Below, piece by piece: positions 13,580 to 21,750 of a stretch of DNA of 23,858 nt. The stretch spans positions 1-23,858 of IMG/VR virus record IMGVR_UViG_3300050821_007815; one strand, 5' to 3'. A program made the translations under genes and the position numbers. A model generated the notes under the pieces. The model saw only the letters and a program-made list of their open reading frames with translations. It ran no database searches and had not been told where the DNA came from. The DNA is from a virus. Every line of letters starts with the position of its first letter. The stretch's first letter is position 1.

Positions 13580-13761
13580 AGAAACGAATACATTACGTAG
13601 AGTACGGTGTATGTTTTGGACGATCGTGGCAGCGTGACGGTATGACTGTGACTAACACACCAGAAGAAGTAACTTGTCGCAACTGTCGTTGGATCATTGT
13701 AAATAGTCCTCATTTCAAGATTGCTTTGCGCACACGCTTACGAAAGCTGTGGTTTAAGTAA
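13576..13761 (+). CDS. Small basic protein with CxxC, 61 aa
   Basis: It starts in an ATGA overlap with the clamp gene and ends one base before the polymerase ATG. The peptide is strongly basic with a single TCRNCR element near 34-39, half of a possible zinc site, which could complete on dimerisation. No domain is recognised. Its place between clamp and polymerase suggests, but does not show, a replication role. Confidence 0.6.
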   Translation: MKKRIHYVEYGVCFGRSWQRDGMTVTNTPEEVTCRNCRWIIVNSPHFKIALRTRLRKLWFK

Positions 13762-13762
13762 C

Positions 13763-15673
13763 ATGGCTCGCTTTGACAATGTAGGGCTCTGGTGGGAGGA
13801 CTTCCCTGCCGAGCGAAAAGCCAACACCGCATATGACTTCATTCGACGTGTCGAAGTCCCCCACACAGGATGGGAGCCCCCGAGCGAGTTTCCCAATCTG
13901 ACAGGAGTCAGAATATTAGGCCTCGATACTGAAACCAAAGATCTTGATCTTATTGAACGGGGACCTGGCAGTGTACGAGGCGCGGCACATGCGGTAGGTA
14001 TCTCAATCTCGACGGACAGTAAAGCATGGTACTTTCCTATACGCCATGAGTACGAGGCCCAGAAGTCGCTCAACATGGACCCCGATCGAGTGTTTGCTTG
14101 GCTATCAGATCAGCTACGCGACACGACGTTTCCTGTAGTGGGGGCTAACCTTCTCTATGACTTGGAGGTATTGAGGGCAGAGGGTGTTGCATTAGGCAAG
14201 CATAAGTGGCTCGATGTCCAGTATGCCGAACCCTTGCTCGATGAATCCGCATCCTCATACGCATTAGAAGTGCTCGCACGCAAACATCTGAAGCAAGGCA
14301 AGATAACTCCTGCCTTGTACGATTGGTGCGCCAAGAGCTTCGGGGGTGATGCAGACGGCAAGCAACGTAAGAACATCTGGCGAGCACCCCCGACCTTAGT
14401 CGGCCCCTATGCTGAAGGAGACGCATTACTGCCTGTTGATATTCTCGATATACAACGAGGTAAACTCGCTGCTGAGAATCTCAGTACGCTCTTTGACTTG
14501 GAATGCCGCCTGATCCCCTTGTTGCTTGATATGCGGTTCAGAGGAGTTCGGATCGATGAAAACAAAGCTCAACAGATGGCTAGTTGGTTGCGAGAGAAAG
14601 CCGCTGAAGCACAAGCCCGCATCCAAGGTGTTGATGTCTGGAGTAACGACAGTCTTTCGAAGGCTTTTGACAAAGAGGGGATCGAGTACACACTTACTGA
14701 AGCAGGTAATCCTAGCTTCACCAAAGTGTTTCTTGAATCCATTGCCCATCTTCATCCTCTCGCCGCATCAGTCCTCGATGTCCGTTTGTACGAAAAAGCG
14801 GCAAACCCGTTCGTTGAAAGTTATCTGTTAGGGAACTTGCACAATGGACGTGTTCACTGTCAGTTTCACCCTTTACGATCCGACAGTTACGGTACAGTAT
14901 CGGGGCGCTTCAGCAGTTCGAACCCTAATCTGCAGAACATCCCGAGTCGGCATAAAGTCATTGGTCCCATGCTACGGTCGCTCTTTATTCCTGAAGATGG
15001 GTGCCGTTGGAAAAGGGCGGATTACTCTCAGGTGGAGTTTAGACTGCTGGCTCATCATGCTATCGGCCCCGGTGCCGAAGAACTTCGTGAGCGCTATCGT
15101 AAAGACCCGAATACAGACTTCCATCGACTTACAATTGATATGGTCAACACTATAACAGGAATCTTACTTGATCGAACTCCTGCTAAGAATATCAACTTCG
15201 GTAACGTGTACGGAATGGGTAAGGACAAATGCATACGGTCACTGGGAGTCAGCCCTGAGTTAGGATTACGCTTCTACGAGGCGTATCATGAGGCGTTGCC
15301 GTGTGTACGTAAGACTGCCAAGAGCGCGACGAGACTCGGCGCACGTCGCGGTTATATCAAGACTATACTAGGCCGTCGTCGTCGCTTCCCCAACGAGGAA
15401 GCTGCTCACACGGCGCTCAACAACTGTCTGCAAGGGTCCAACGCAGACATCATGAAAACGGCGATGGTCCACTGCTACGAGGCAGGCTTGTTCGAGATAA
15501 CAGGCACTCCTCACCTGACCGTCCACGACGAATTAGACTGGTCAGATGATATGAGTCCAGAAGCCACTGAAGCATTTAACGAGGTGAAACATGTTATGGA
15601 AACGTGCGTGCCGCTGCGAGTGCCGTTGCGGGTCGATTTCTCAGAGGGAGCCAACTGGTCTGAAGCGCATTAA
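13763..15673 (+). CDS. Family A DNA polymerase with 3'-5' exonuclease, 636 aa
   Basis: This is the phage replicative polymerase. The exonuclease motifs are intact: Exo I with Asp55 and Glu57 (LDTET), Exo II with Asp133 (ANLLYD), and Exo III with Tyr216 and Asp220. The polymerase motifs follow: motif A with Asp420 (DYSQVEF), motif B with Arg471, Lys475, Phe479 and Tyr483 (RTPAKNINFG), and motif C VHDE at 587-590. There is no 5'-3' exonuclease domain. ATG 13763 is used; an in-frame alternative at 13721 lies in the previous gene. Both metal-binding aspartates and both exo carboxylates are present, so it should copy and proofread. No primase or helicase was found in the window. Confidence 0.95.
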   Translation: MARFDNVGLWWEDFPAERKANTAYDFIRRVEVPHTGWEPPSEFPNLTGVRILGLDTETKDLDLIERGPGSVRGAAHAVGISISTDSKAWYFPIRHEYEAQKSLNMDPDRVFAWLSDQLRDTTFPVVGANLLYDLEVLRAEGVALGKHKWLDVQYAEPLLDESASSYALEVLARKHLKQGKITPALYDWCAKSFGGDADGKQRKNIWRAPPTLVGPYAEGDALLPVDILDIQRGKLAAENLSTLFDLECRLIPLLLDMRFRGVRIDENKAQQMASWLREKAAEAQARIQGVDVWSNDSLSKAFDKEGIEYTLTEAGNPSFTKVFLESIAHLHPLAASVLDVRLYEKAANPFVESYLLGNLHNGRVHCQFHPLRSDSYGTVSGRFSSSNPNLQNIPSRHKVIGPMLRSLFIPEDGCRWKRADYSQVEFRLLAHHAIGPGAEELRERYRKDPNTDFHRLTIDMVNTITGILLDRTPAKNINFGNVYGMGKDKCIRSLGVSPELGLRFYEAYHEALPCVRKTAKSATRLGARRGYIKTILGRRRRFPNEEAAHTALNNCLQGSNADIMKTAMVHCYEAGLFEITGTPHLTVHDELDWSDDMSPEATEAFNEVKHVMETCVPLRVPLRVDFSEGANWSEAH

Positions 15674-15680
15674 GGGACAG

Positions 15681-15848
15681 GTGTCGAAGTGGTTACCTGT
15701 AGAAGGTATAGGGGGAGCAGCAGTTGGAAGTGTGATGGTACTTCCTGTTACTTCGCCCTTGTGTGCGTTATTAGGATTTGTGGTCACAGTCGTATTATTA
15801 GCAATCATCGGATATGTTGTGGAGAAGTATTATGAACCATCGTCCTAA
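15681..15848 (+). CDS. Small membrane protein with GTG start, 55 aa
   Basis: GTG 15681 follows AAGGGA close upstream, seven bases after the polymerase stop. The upstream in-frame ATG (15591) lies in the polymerase gene and is rejected. Residues 10-45 are glycine- and valine-rich and hydrophobic, enough for one long or two short membrane helices, with a charged C-terminal tail. The next gene starts 17 bases before its end. No family is recognised. Confidence 0.55.
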   Translation: MSKWLPVEGIGGAAVGSVMVLPVTSPLCALLGFVVTVVLLAIIGYVVEKYYEPSS

Positions 15849-16254
15849 GATCTATGTCAGCTCGCGTGCGTCCATCATCGAGCGCGTGGCGATGTGGCAG
15901 CAGTACAAAACCATGGGAGCCAACATCATTTCAACATGGATCGATAGGGCCTCGACGAATACGAATGCTATAAATTACCCTGACTTGTGGCACAGCATTC
16001 AAGAGGAGATTCTGAGCTGCGATCGTTTCGTGTTTTACGCAGAGCCCGGGGACTTCCCTATGAAAGGTGCTATGGTCGAAGTGGGTATAGCGATGGCGTA
16101 CGTAAAACCTATATGGATACTGGGCAACAATCTTGAGCTTGAAGGGGAAACTTTTCGCCCGTTAGGCAGCTGGGTCAAACATCATTCGATCACCGTCTTC
16201 AAGCCCCGTGCCACGCTCAATGACATGATGCAGGCTCTGGGTCTGCATTCATAA
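15832..16254 (+). CDS. Nucleoside 2-deoxyribosyltransferase-like protein, 140 aa
   Basis: The N-terminal IYVSSRAS strand-loop, a helix, and the GAMVEVGIAMA segment (79-89) followed by KPIWILGN match the nucleoside deoxyribosyltransferase superfamily. Glu83 sits where the catalytic glutamate is expected, and Asp64 is a candidate second site residue. These enzymes move or remove deoxyribose from bases. Some relatives are nucleotide N-hydrolases. ATG 15832 has GGAGAAG upstream. In a phage that swaps bases in DNA this could salvage or dispose of bases and deoxynucleotides, but the substrate is unknown. Confidence 0.7.
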   Translation: MNHRPKIYVSSRASIIERVAMWQQYKTMGANIISTWIDRASTNTNAINYPDLWHSIQEEILSCDRFVFYAEPGDFPMKGAMVEVGIAMAYVKPIWILGNNLELEGETFRPLGSWVKHHSITVFKPRATLNDMMQALGLHS

Positions 16255-16265
16255 GGAGACGATGA

Positions 16266-16712
16266 ATGATCGGCACCGAAAGCAAGCTGTGGGAGAATCT
16301 TAAGACTGCGGCTGAAGGCACACCCTGTCGCATGACGCGTATCGAGACTTCTACCTGCAACGGAGTTTCGGATGTCGAGTACGTCACTGATAATTGGCAT
16401 GGATGGATTGAGCTTAAGACTTGTTCAGTACAACGTGACACTTCACTGTTTACTCTGCATTCACCTTATACGACCGCCCAAGCACAATGGTTGTTCGATC
16501 ATCACGACCCTGACAAGAATCTGCGCAGCTGGTTGATCATCGGTCGTATAGGATCGCGTACGTGGAAAGAATTCATTCTCATACCTCCGCGTATCTCAGT
16601 GATCTGTCTGCACATTCGCAAAGCTTCACGGGCAACAGTAGTGTTCAGGAGACCTGGAGTCATACGCTGCCCGACCTCTCAATCAGTCATACAGACATTA
16701 CGAGGAGAATAG
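16266..16712 (+). CDS. PD-(D/E)XK nuclease-like protein, 148 aa
   Basis: Asp36 in GVSD and Glu49-x-Lys51 in the GWIELK segment make the PD-(D/E)XK core of VRR-NUC-like phage nucleases; the preceding RIET and the following HSPYTTAQAQW helix fit. It may be a Holliday-junction or other structure-specific nuclease, or degrade host DNA. The active residues all appear present. ATG 16266 has AAGGAG at 16253-16258 upstream. An ATG at 16262 gives only a short frame. The next gene starts three bases after its stop. Confidence 0.65.
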   Translation: MIGTESKLWENLKTAAEGTPCRMTRIETSTCNGVSDVEYVTDNWHGWIELKTCSVQRDTSLFTLHSPYTTAQAQWLFDHHDPDKNLRSWLIIGRIGSRTWKEFILIPPRISVICLHIRKASRATVVFRRPGVIRCPTSQSVIQTLRGE

Positions 16713-16714
16713 AA

Positions 16715-17146
16715 ATGGCTGACATCAGAACCCTGAAAGCATATTTTGTAGGACGTAGGAGAACTACTAACGGTAACAGGCTGGGGTTCTTCTGGAAATT
16801 CGATGAGGGAATCAGGGGATTCGCTAAAAAACAAGCTCCTGCTTGCATAGGAGAGCAGTGGGAATTTCCTGTAGACGAACAGGGACGACTCATTGCACAT
16901 CGTGATTTCACACCTAAGTTATCAGGGGATGAAGCTTCACCTGAAGATATTGCTTCATGGAATGCAGCGGACGTTGCTGCTTATCAAGATGACATCACGC
17001 GCAAGGCTCATGATCGTCTCGCGCGTCGGGAAACAGACTTTGAAAAGGCACTTACTCCTATCAGACGAATTCTCGATGGTGCGCGGCACCATGATGAGCG
17101 AGGAGCGATCATACAACGTGTCATGACTGAATTATGGCGGAGATAA
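16715..17146 (+). CDS. Hypothetical protein, 143 aa
   Basis: ATG 16715 follows a strong GAGGAGAATAG site; a longer in-frame version from 16562 overlaps the nuclease gene and is rejected. The N-terminal 60 residues look beta-rich and basic, and the remainder is helical and highly charged, with a possible coiled coil at about 85-125. No motif or membrane segment was recognised. It lies between the nuclease and DUF3310 genes and belongs to the nucleotide/DNA block by position only. Confidence 0.7.
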   Translation: MADIRTLKAYFVGRRRTTNGNRLGFFWKFDEGIRGFAKKQAPACIGEQWEFPVDEQGRLIAHRDFTPKLSGDEASPEDIASWNAADVAAYQDDITRKAHDRLARRETDFEKALTPIRRILDGARHHDERGAIIQRVMTELWRR

Positions 17147-17149
17147 GTA

Positions 17150-17578
17150 ATGAGCAACCCTGAAGGCTATCTACAAGCTAACATTCATATTTGGTATCGC
17201 AATGGTCAGAAGGTTACTATTGATGGATGGATCACTGATATCACATCTATGGAACCCAGTTCTATAGGTTCTGGTGTTCCTCGAATCTGGGGATTCAAAG
17301 CTATAGAGTCTCAAGATAATTGTCAGGAATCTGCAGAATATGAAGGCTCTGCTATTCATCACCCCTCTCACTATGGTGGAGATGTTACTTATGAAGCGAT
17401 CAAGGTCATCACAGCATGGAATCTGACATTCAATACAGGTAACTCAGCTAAGTATATCTGTCGCGCGGGGAAGAAAGGAGGTCCTGAAAAACACATCGAG
17501 GATTTGGAAAAAGCGCGCGAGTATCTGACATTTGAAATCGAGCGCCTCAAGAAACTACAGGCGGAGAGCAAGTCATGA
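17150..17578 (+). CDS. DUF3310-domain protein, 142 aa
   Basis: Residues 70-133 hold the DUF3310 signature: HPSHYGG, then YEAIKVI, GNSAKYICRAGKK, and a DLEKAREYL helix. This domain is widespread in phages, and the C-terminal part of T7 gene 1.7 (a nucleotide kinase) contains a related region. The first 60 residues are a separate beta-rich part of unknown role. The stop overlaps the thyX ATG by four bases, so the two are coupled and a role in deoxynucleotide supply is plausible. Catalytic activity for this protein is not shown. Confidence 0.85.
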   Translation: MSNPEGYLQANIHIWYRNGQKVTIDGWITDITSMEPSSIGSGVPRIWGFKAIESQDNCQESAEYEGSAIHHPSHYGGDVTYEAIKVITAWNLTFNTGNSAKYICRAGKKGGPEKHIEDLEKAREYLTFEIERLKKLQAESKS

Positions 17579-18351
17579 GTGAATTGGAATACAAGCTGTT
17601 AGATCACGGTTCTATTATTCTTACCGATACCAGTGTGCGTGTCATGGGGAATGGCAAAGGAGGCGTTATCCCCGTTACTGACAATGGTCGGATTGATTTT
17701 GATCTAGCTGTTGTGCGAGCTGCGCGAACTAGCTTTGATGCAGCATGGCGTGCAGGAGACGATGAGTCTAATGATGAACGTCTGATCTATCGCCTCATGC
17801 GCAAGCGTCATACGTCACCGTTTGAAAAAGTCTCGGCTACCTTCGAAGTGGTCGCGCCCATTTTCGTTTATCGTGAATGGCACAGACACCGCACACAGAG
17901 TTACAGTGAACAGTCTGCGCGCTATATGGAGATGCCAGAAATATTCTTTGTTCCTGATCCCGCGTTGATCGGGGCTCAACAACAGACGGAGAAACAAGCA
18001 CGCGAGATTTCAGAAACTATAGATCCCAGATTGCGCGCTCAACGGGAAGCCGAGTGCAGAATTTTGAGGTTACAGAATGAAACTGCTTTCGGGATCTATC
18101 GAGAGCTACTCACTAATGGATGGCCTCGCGAGTTAGCGCGTACGGTGTTGCCTGTAGGAACCTACAGTAAGATGCAAGCCACTGCCAATCTGCTCAACTG
18201 GTTCCGTTTCCTCGAACTGCGATTGGCGCTGGGAGCACAGCGTGAGATACGGGTCTATGCTCAGGCCATTTTGAAGTTGCTCACTCTTCTGGCTCCGGTC
18301 TCATGTGCGGCGTTCAAGAAATTCTGGCTCACAACGGAGCATGATATATGA
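17575..18351 (+). CDS. thyX: ThyX, flavin-dependent thymidylate synthase
   Basis: ThyX makes dTMP from dUMP using methylenetetrahydrofolate, FAD and NADPH, and supplies thymidine for phage DNA. The ThyX motif RHRTQSYSEQS is at residues 104-114. A RHTSPFE element at 78-84 and the LARTVLP-like region near the C-terminus also fit. At 258 residues it is a normal-to-long member. The start overlaps the DUF3310 stop and its own stop overlaps the next start. Having ThyX rather than ThyA avoids dihydrofolate build-up; no dihydrofolate reductase gene is in the window. Confidence 0.93.
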   Translation: MSELEYKLLDHGSIILTDTSVRVMGNGKGGVIPVTDNGRIDFDLAVVRAARTSFDAAWRAGDDESNDERLIYRLMRKRHTSPFEKVSATFEVVAPIFVYREWHRHRTQSYSEQSARYMEMPEIFFVPDPALIGAQQQTEKQAREISETIDPRLRAQREAECRILRLQNETAFGIYRELLTNGWPRELARTVLPVGTYSKMQATANLLNWFRFLELRLALGAQREIRVYAQAILKLLTLLAPVSCAAFKKFWLTTEHDI

Positions 18352-18659
18352 GCGCCGAAGATGACTTGAAACGAGTACTCGACGATGCGCATCGATTCCC
18401 TACTGCGAGAAATTCAGCTCCTCGTCTGACTCGTGTTGCAATGGAAATGATGCTCGAAGGAAAGGTGCTCAGTGTTGATACTCTGAGAGTCAGGCTGGTG
18501 GATATAGAAGACGACACAGCTACTTTTGAGATTGAATTCTGTGACAAGGAGGGGATTCCCATTGTCAATGTCATTCGCCACACCCTCATGCTCAACTGCT
18601 CGTTGACTATCGCCCATATGATCAATTGCTTGACATTCACTGTATCGAGCGGAGGGTAA
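18348..18659 (+). CDS. Hypothetical protein, 103 aa
   Basis: The ATG overlaps the thyX stop, so translation is likely coupled. The product has a helical N-terminal third and a beta-rich remainder with no signal peptide and no known motif. The next gene starts one base after its stop with GGAGGG upstream. Function unknown. Confidence 0.65.
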   Translation: MSAEDDLKRVLDDAHRFPTARNSAPRLTRVAMEMMLEGKVLSVDTLRVRLVDIEDDTATFEIEFCDKEGIPIVNVIRHTLMLNCSLTIAHMINCLTFTVSSGG

Positions 18660-18660
18660 C

Positions 18661-18873
18661 ATGAAACGAGTTATAGCAACCGCTCGTGTGCAGATCATGA
18701 TCAGTATACCTGTCCCTGATCAATGGGGTGAGGACTGCGCATTCTCGCAAGTCAAGAAACAAGCTGTTGACTCTGCAGTGGGTATGATTGCGAAAGGAGG
18801 AATGCGACAGGGCACTCACTATACTGTAATAGGAGAACCTATCGTGAAAGCGATTCTAGTGGAGGATGTATGA
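18661..18873 (+). CDS. Hypothetical protein, 70 aa
   Basis: ATG 18661 has GGAGGG ten bases upstream. The product shows a beta-strand start (RVIATARVQIMISIPV), a helix at about 26-44 and a final strand, suggesting a small alpha/beta fold. No family is recognised. Its stop overlaps the next ATG by four bases. Confidence 0.65.
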   Translation: MKRVIATARVQIMISIPVPDQWGEDCAFSQVKKQAVDSAVGMIAKGGMRQGTHYTVIGEPIVKAILVEDV

Positions 18874-19151
18874 GAACGGCGGATAGTATCATAGGAGAAC
18901 TAGACTGGACTCCTGTGGGAGAGCAACTGTATGCGCATGGCACCTGTATTGTTCGATTTACCTTCACAACAGATGGAGTCGTAGCAGAACTTTTGCCTTT
19001 CAACCCCGCTGAACAATCCGAGTTTCGAACATTGAGTGGAGCGCACTGCGCGACTTGCCAATGCAACAAGCTGCATTCAACAGCGCCTGTACCCAAGAAC
19101 CCTCAGAGCAAAAGCTGGCACGAGAACGCTCCCGACGGACCGAATAAATAA
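18870..19151 (+). CDS. Hypothetical protein with CxxCxC, 93 aa
   Basis: It begins in an ATGA overlap. The first 55 residues look like a small beta domain. A CATCQC element near 60-65 could bind a metal, and the final 20 residues are polar and disordered-looking. No domain is recognised. It is the last of three coupled small genes between thyX and the large 674-residue gene. Confidence 0.6.
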   Translation: MRTADSIIGELDWTPVGEQLYAHGTCIVRFTFTTDGVVAELLPFNPAEQSEFRTLSGAHCATCQCNKLHSTAPVPKNPQSKSWHENAPDGPNK

Positions 19152-19177
19152 ATTTCAAACTGTCACAGGAAATCAAT

Positions 19178-21202
19178 ATGATTGACTTCAAGAAATTCAA
19201 ACGCCCCATCGCCCTCCAGTTTCAAGCAATGGTTAACCATGGTCAACTGTTTCGCGTAAGCGTAACCAAAGAACGTATGTGGGAGACATACCTTAACTCC
19301 TATCCCGAAGGAACCAACGTCTTATTTCGCAAACAACGGGAATACGAGTGCAGTTGCTGTCGCCAATTCATTTCGATCATGGGTGCAGTGGTCGGTATCA
19401 ATAATAGTGAACTGATCAGCATCTGGGATACGCAATGTGAGGATCCCGTATATCAACAAGTCGCTGATGCTATGTCAGCGTTGATCAAAAGCTGCCCGAT
19501 CGATAATGTATTCCTTCATACAGAACATCATGCCGGAGTTGATAAGAATCATGAACATGCATTGGGAGAGGATGTTCTGACATGGAATCATTTCTTTGTG
19601 AATCTGGATAACCGTGTTGTGAAGCGAGGACAAGACATTGGTCCTTGCTTGTCTGACATGCGAGCCACCCATGATGTGTTGAAGCGGGGGCTGGAGGAGA
19701 TCACGTTCGAGGCACTCGATACGGTACTCGATCTGATCAGACAGGGATCCCTATATAAGGGTCCTGAGCACGATCTTAACCTTCAACGGTTTCTATATCT
19801 GAAACAACAGTTTGTGGAGAAGGGTCCCAGACAAGACAACTTTGTGTGGTATCATACAGGTCAATCGTCAAAGTCTGTTACTCGTTTGCGCAACACCTCT
19901 ATCGGCACGTTGCTAACAGACTTGTCAACGGATGTTGATGTAGAGGCTGCGGTACGCAAGTATGAGAAGATGGTGGCACCGGAGAATTATCAGCGTCCTA
20001 CAGCGCTCGTCACACCGCGTATGATCGCGGACGCTAAACAGACGCTGACGGATCTGGGATTACTGTCTGCGCTGTCACGTCGTTATGCTCGATTGTCTGA
20101 CATCAGTACTGCCGATATCCTTTTTGCAGACCGCGCTATCGTGAAGTCCCTGCAGGGTGAGGATGTGTTCTCTAACATCACCACCAAAGTAACATTGACT
20201 GCCAAGAGCTTCGAGCACGTCGAAACCGTGTCTCTCGGGGACTTCCTAGCAAACATCGTGCCCCGCTGCACAAGCATCGAGGTCTTTTTCGACAAAGTCC
20301 ACAGCAATCGTCTTGTGAGTCTGATCACTGCCGAGGACCCTACCTCTCTGCACCTGTTCAAATGGCCGAATCATTTCAGCTGGTCCTACACCGGGGACTT
20401 TACGGATTCGATCAAAGAGCGCGTCAAACAAGCGGGCGGTTCTGTGACAGGTGACCTCTGTTGTCGTTTGTCGTGGAACAACTTCGATGACCTCGACCTC
20501 CACATGCGCGAGCCCCAGAACTATGAGATTTATTTCTCGAACAAGGGGCATTTGTCGCCGTCGGGTGGAATGCTGGATGTTGATATGAATGCAGGAGGAC
20601 CGAATACGCGTACTCCTGTAGAGAACATCGTCTATAAGAATCAGCGTGCGATGAGACAAGGCGTATACACACTGTTTGTGCGTCAGTTCAGAGCACGTGA
20701 ATCGATTGATGTAGGATTCAATGTGGAGATCGATTGCGGAGGGGATGTGCATCTGATCGAATACCCTCAGGCGGTACGTCAAGACCAAGATGTAACGGTA
20801 GCGGTCTTTTCTTATTCGGTTACGGATGGATTGAAAGTAGTAAGTTCGCTAGCTAGTAAACCTACCAAGCGAAATATCTGGGGGCTGGATACGAATGAGT
20901 TTCATCGTGTCAATCTGATCTGCTGGTCGCCGAACTATTGGAAAACAAAACTCGGTAATCAGCATTGCTTCTTTATGCTAGACGGATGTCGTAATGAGGG
21001 TAAGGCACGGGGATTCTATAATGAGTTCCTGACAACTGAGCTCAACCGACATCGCAAAGTTATCGAGATGGTCGGCGCCAAGATGCGTACGGACGAGGAC
21101 AGGGAGCAGTTGAGCGGATTGGGATTTTCAGTTTCCCAGAACGGGGAGCTGATTGTTCGGGTAAAGGGTGCGTTGACTCGCACTCTCAAAGTTATCATTT
21201 AA
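19178..21202 (+). CDS. Large phage protein with DUF2135/YfaP-like domain, 674 aa
   Basis: This is the largest gene here. Residues 1-420 contain a region with SIGTLLTDLS and a following VAPENYQRP element (about 242-280) that I recall from uncharacterised phage proteins. Residues about 424-525 resemble the DUF2135/YfaP beta-sandwich: LSWNNFDDLDLHM, then SGGMLDVDMNAGG. The remainder (526-674) is beta then helical. No signal peptide or membrane segment is seen and no catalytic motif is evident. ATG 19178 follows AGGAAATCAAT. The next gene follows after 15 bases. A role in binding nucleic acid, a host protein or a membrane-associated partner is possible. Function unknown. Confidence 0.7.
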   Translation: MIDFKKFKRPIALQFQAMVNHGQLFRVSVTKERMWETYLNSYPEGTNVLFRKQREYECSCCRQFISIMGAVVGINNSELISIWDTQCEDPVYQQVADAMSALIKSCPIDNVFLHTEHHAGVDKNHEHALGEDVLTWNHFFVNLDNRVVKRGQDIGPCLSDMRATHDVLKRGLEEITFEALDTVLDLIRQGSLYKGPEHDLNLQRFLYLKQQFVEKGPRQDNFVWYHTGQSSKSVTRLRNTSIGTLLTDLSTDVDVEAAVRKYEKMVAPENYQRPTALVTPRMIADAKQTLTDLGLLSALSRRYARLSDISTADILFADRAIVKSLQGEDVFSNITTKVTLTAKSFEHVETVSLGDFLANIVPRCTSIEVFFDKVHSNRLVSLITAEDPTSLHLFKWPNHFSWSYTGDFTDSIKERVKQAGGSVTGDLCCRLSWNNFDDLDLHMREPQNYEIYFSNKGHLSPSGGMLDVDMNAGGPNTRTPVENIVYKNQRAMRQGVYTLFVRQFRARESIDVGFNVEIDCGGDVHLIEYPQAVRQDQDVTVAVFSYSVTDGLKVVSSLASKPTKRNIWGLDTNEFHRVNLICWSPNYWKTKLGNQHCFFMLDGCRNEGKARGFYNEFLTTELNRHRKVIEMVGAKMRTDEDREQLSGLGFSVSQNGELIVRVKGALTRTLKVII

Positions 21203-21217
21203 CGAGAGAGAACTAAC

Positions 21218-21634
21218 ATGGCTAAAGCAAGAGTGGATATTTTCGAAGAAGCAAGTCGTAAGAAGATCACCTTCTCAACAACCATCGGCGTGATCAGTGT
21301 CAATGACTTGTGGGACTTGCCTCTCACACGACCTGTTGGAGGAAAGATCAGTCTCGATGAAATTGCGTTGTCACTGTATCAACTGATCAACGATGCATCG
21401 GACGTAGTATCGTTCGTCAACGACAAAGCCCAAGCTGATCCCGTCATCCGTCTTCAGTTCGAACTCGTGAAACGCGTGATCGATGTGAAAAAGGAAGAGG
21501 CAGCAGAGCGTGTGCAAGATGCTGAGAAAGCCCAGACTAAGCAGCAGATTCTGGCTGCTCTGGAACGCAAGCGCACGGGGGCGCTAGAGACGCTGACCGA
21601 GGCCCAGCTACTGCGCAAGCTCGATTCGCTTTGA
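21218..21634 (+). CDS. Helical hypothetical protein, 138 aa
   Basis: ATG 21218 follows a GAGAGAGAAC site and closes the rightward block before a strong terminator. Residues 1-60 look like a small mixed domain; residues 65-138 are charged, glutamine- and glutamate-rich, with likely coiled-coil helices. It is probably co-transcribed with, and may partner, the 674-residue protein upstream. No motif is recognised. Confidence 0.7.
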   Translation: MAKARVDIFEEASRKKITFSTTIGVISVNDLWDLPLTRPVGGKISLDEIALSLYQLINDASDVVSFVNDKAQADPVIRLQFELVKRVIDVKKEEAAERVQDAEKAQTKQQILAALERKRTGALETLTEAQLLRKLDSL

Positions 21635-21643
21635 AGCGGTCAG

Positions 21644-21675
21644 CGCCCCCTGTAGAGCGCTGCAGGGGGCGTTTT
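21644..21675 (+). terminator. Strong rho-independent terminator of the rightward block
   Basis: CGCCCCCTG (21644-21652) pairs perfectly with CAGGGGGCG (21663-21671) around a 10-base loop, followed by TTTT (21672-21675). It lies nine bases after the last rightward stop and marks the end of the long early/middle transcription unit. Confidence 0.88.
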
Positions 21676-21705
21676 GAGATGATTTGCAGGGGATTCTGAC
21701 GGCTC

Positions 21706-21750
21706 AGACCCCTCATTACAGGGGTCTAGCGCGATCTCCGGACAGCGGAG
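21706..21750. other. Two hairpins between converging gene blocks
   Basis: AGACCCCT (21706-21713) pairs with AGGGGTCT (21720-21727) around a 6-base loop, and CTCCG (21736-21740) pairs with CGGAG (21746-21750) right at the hydrolase stop codon. Neither has a clear T run on either strand. They could help stop or process leftward transcripts. Confidence 0.45.
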
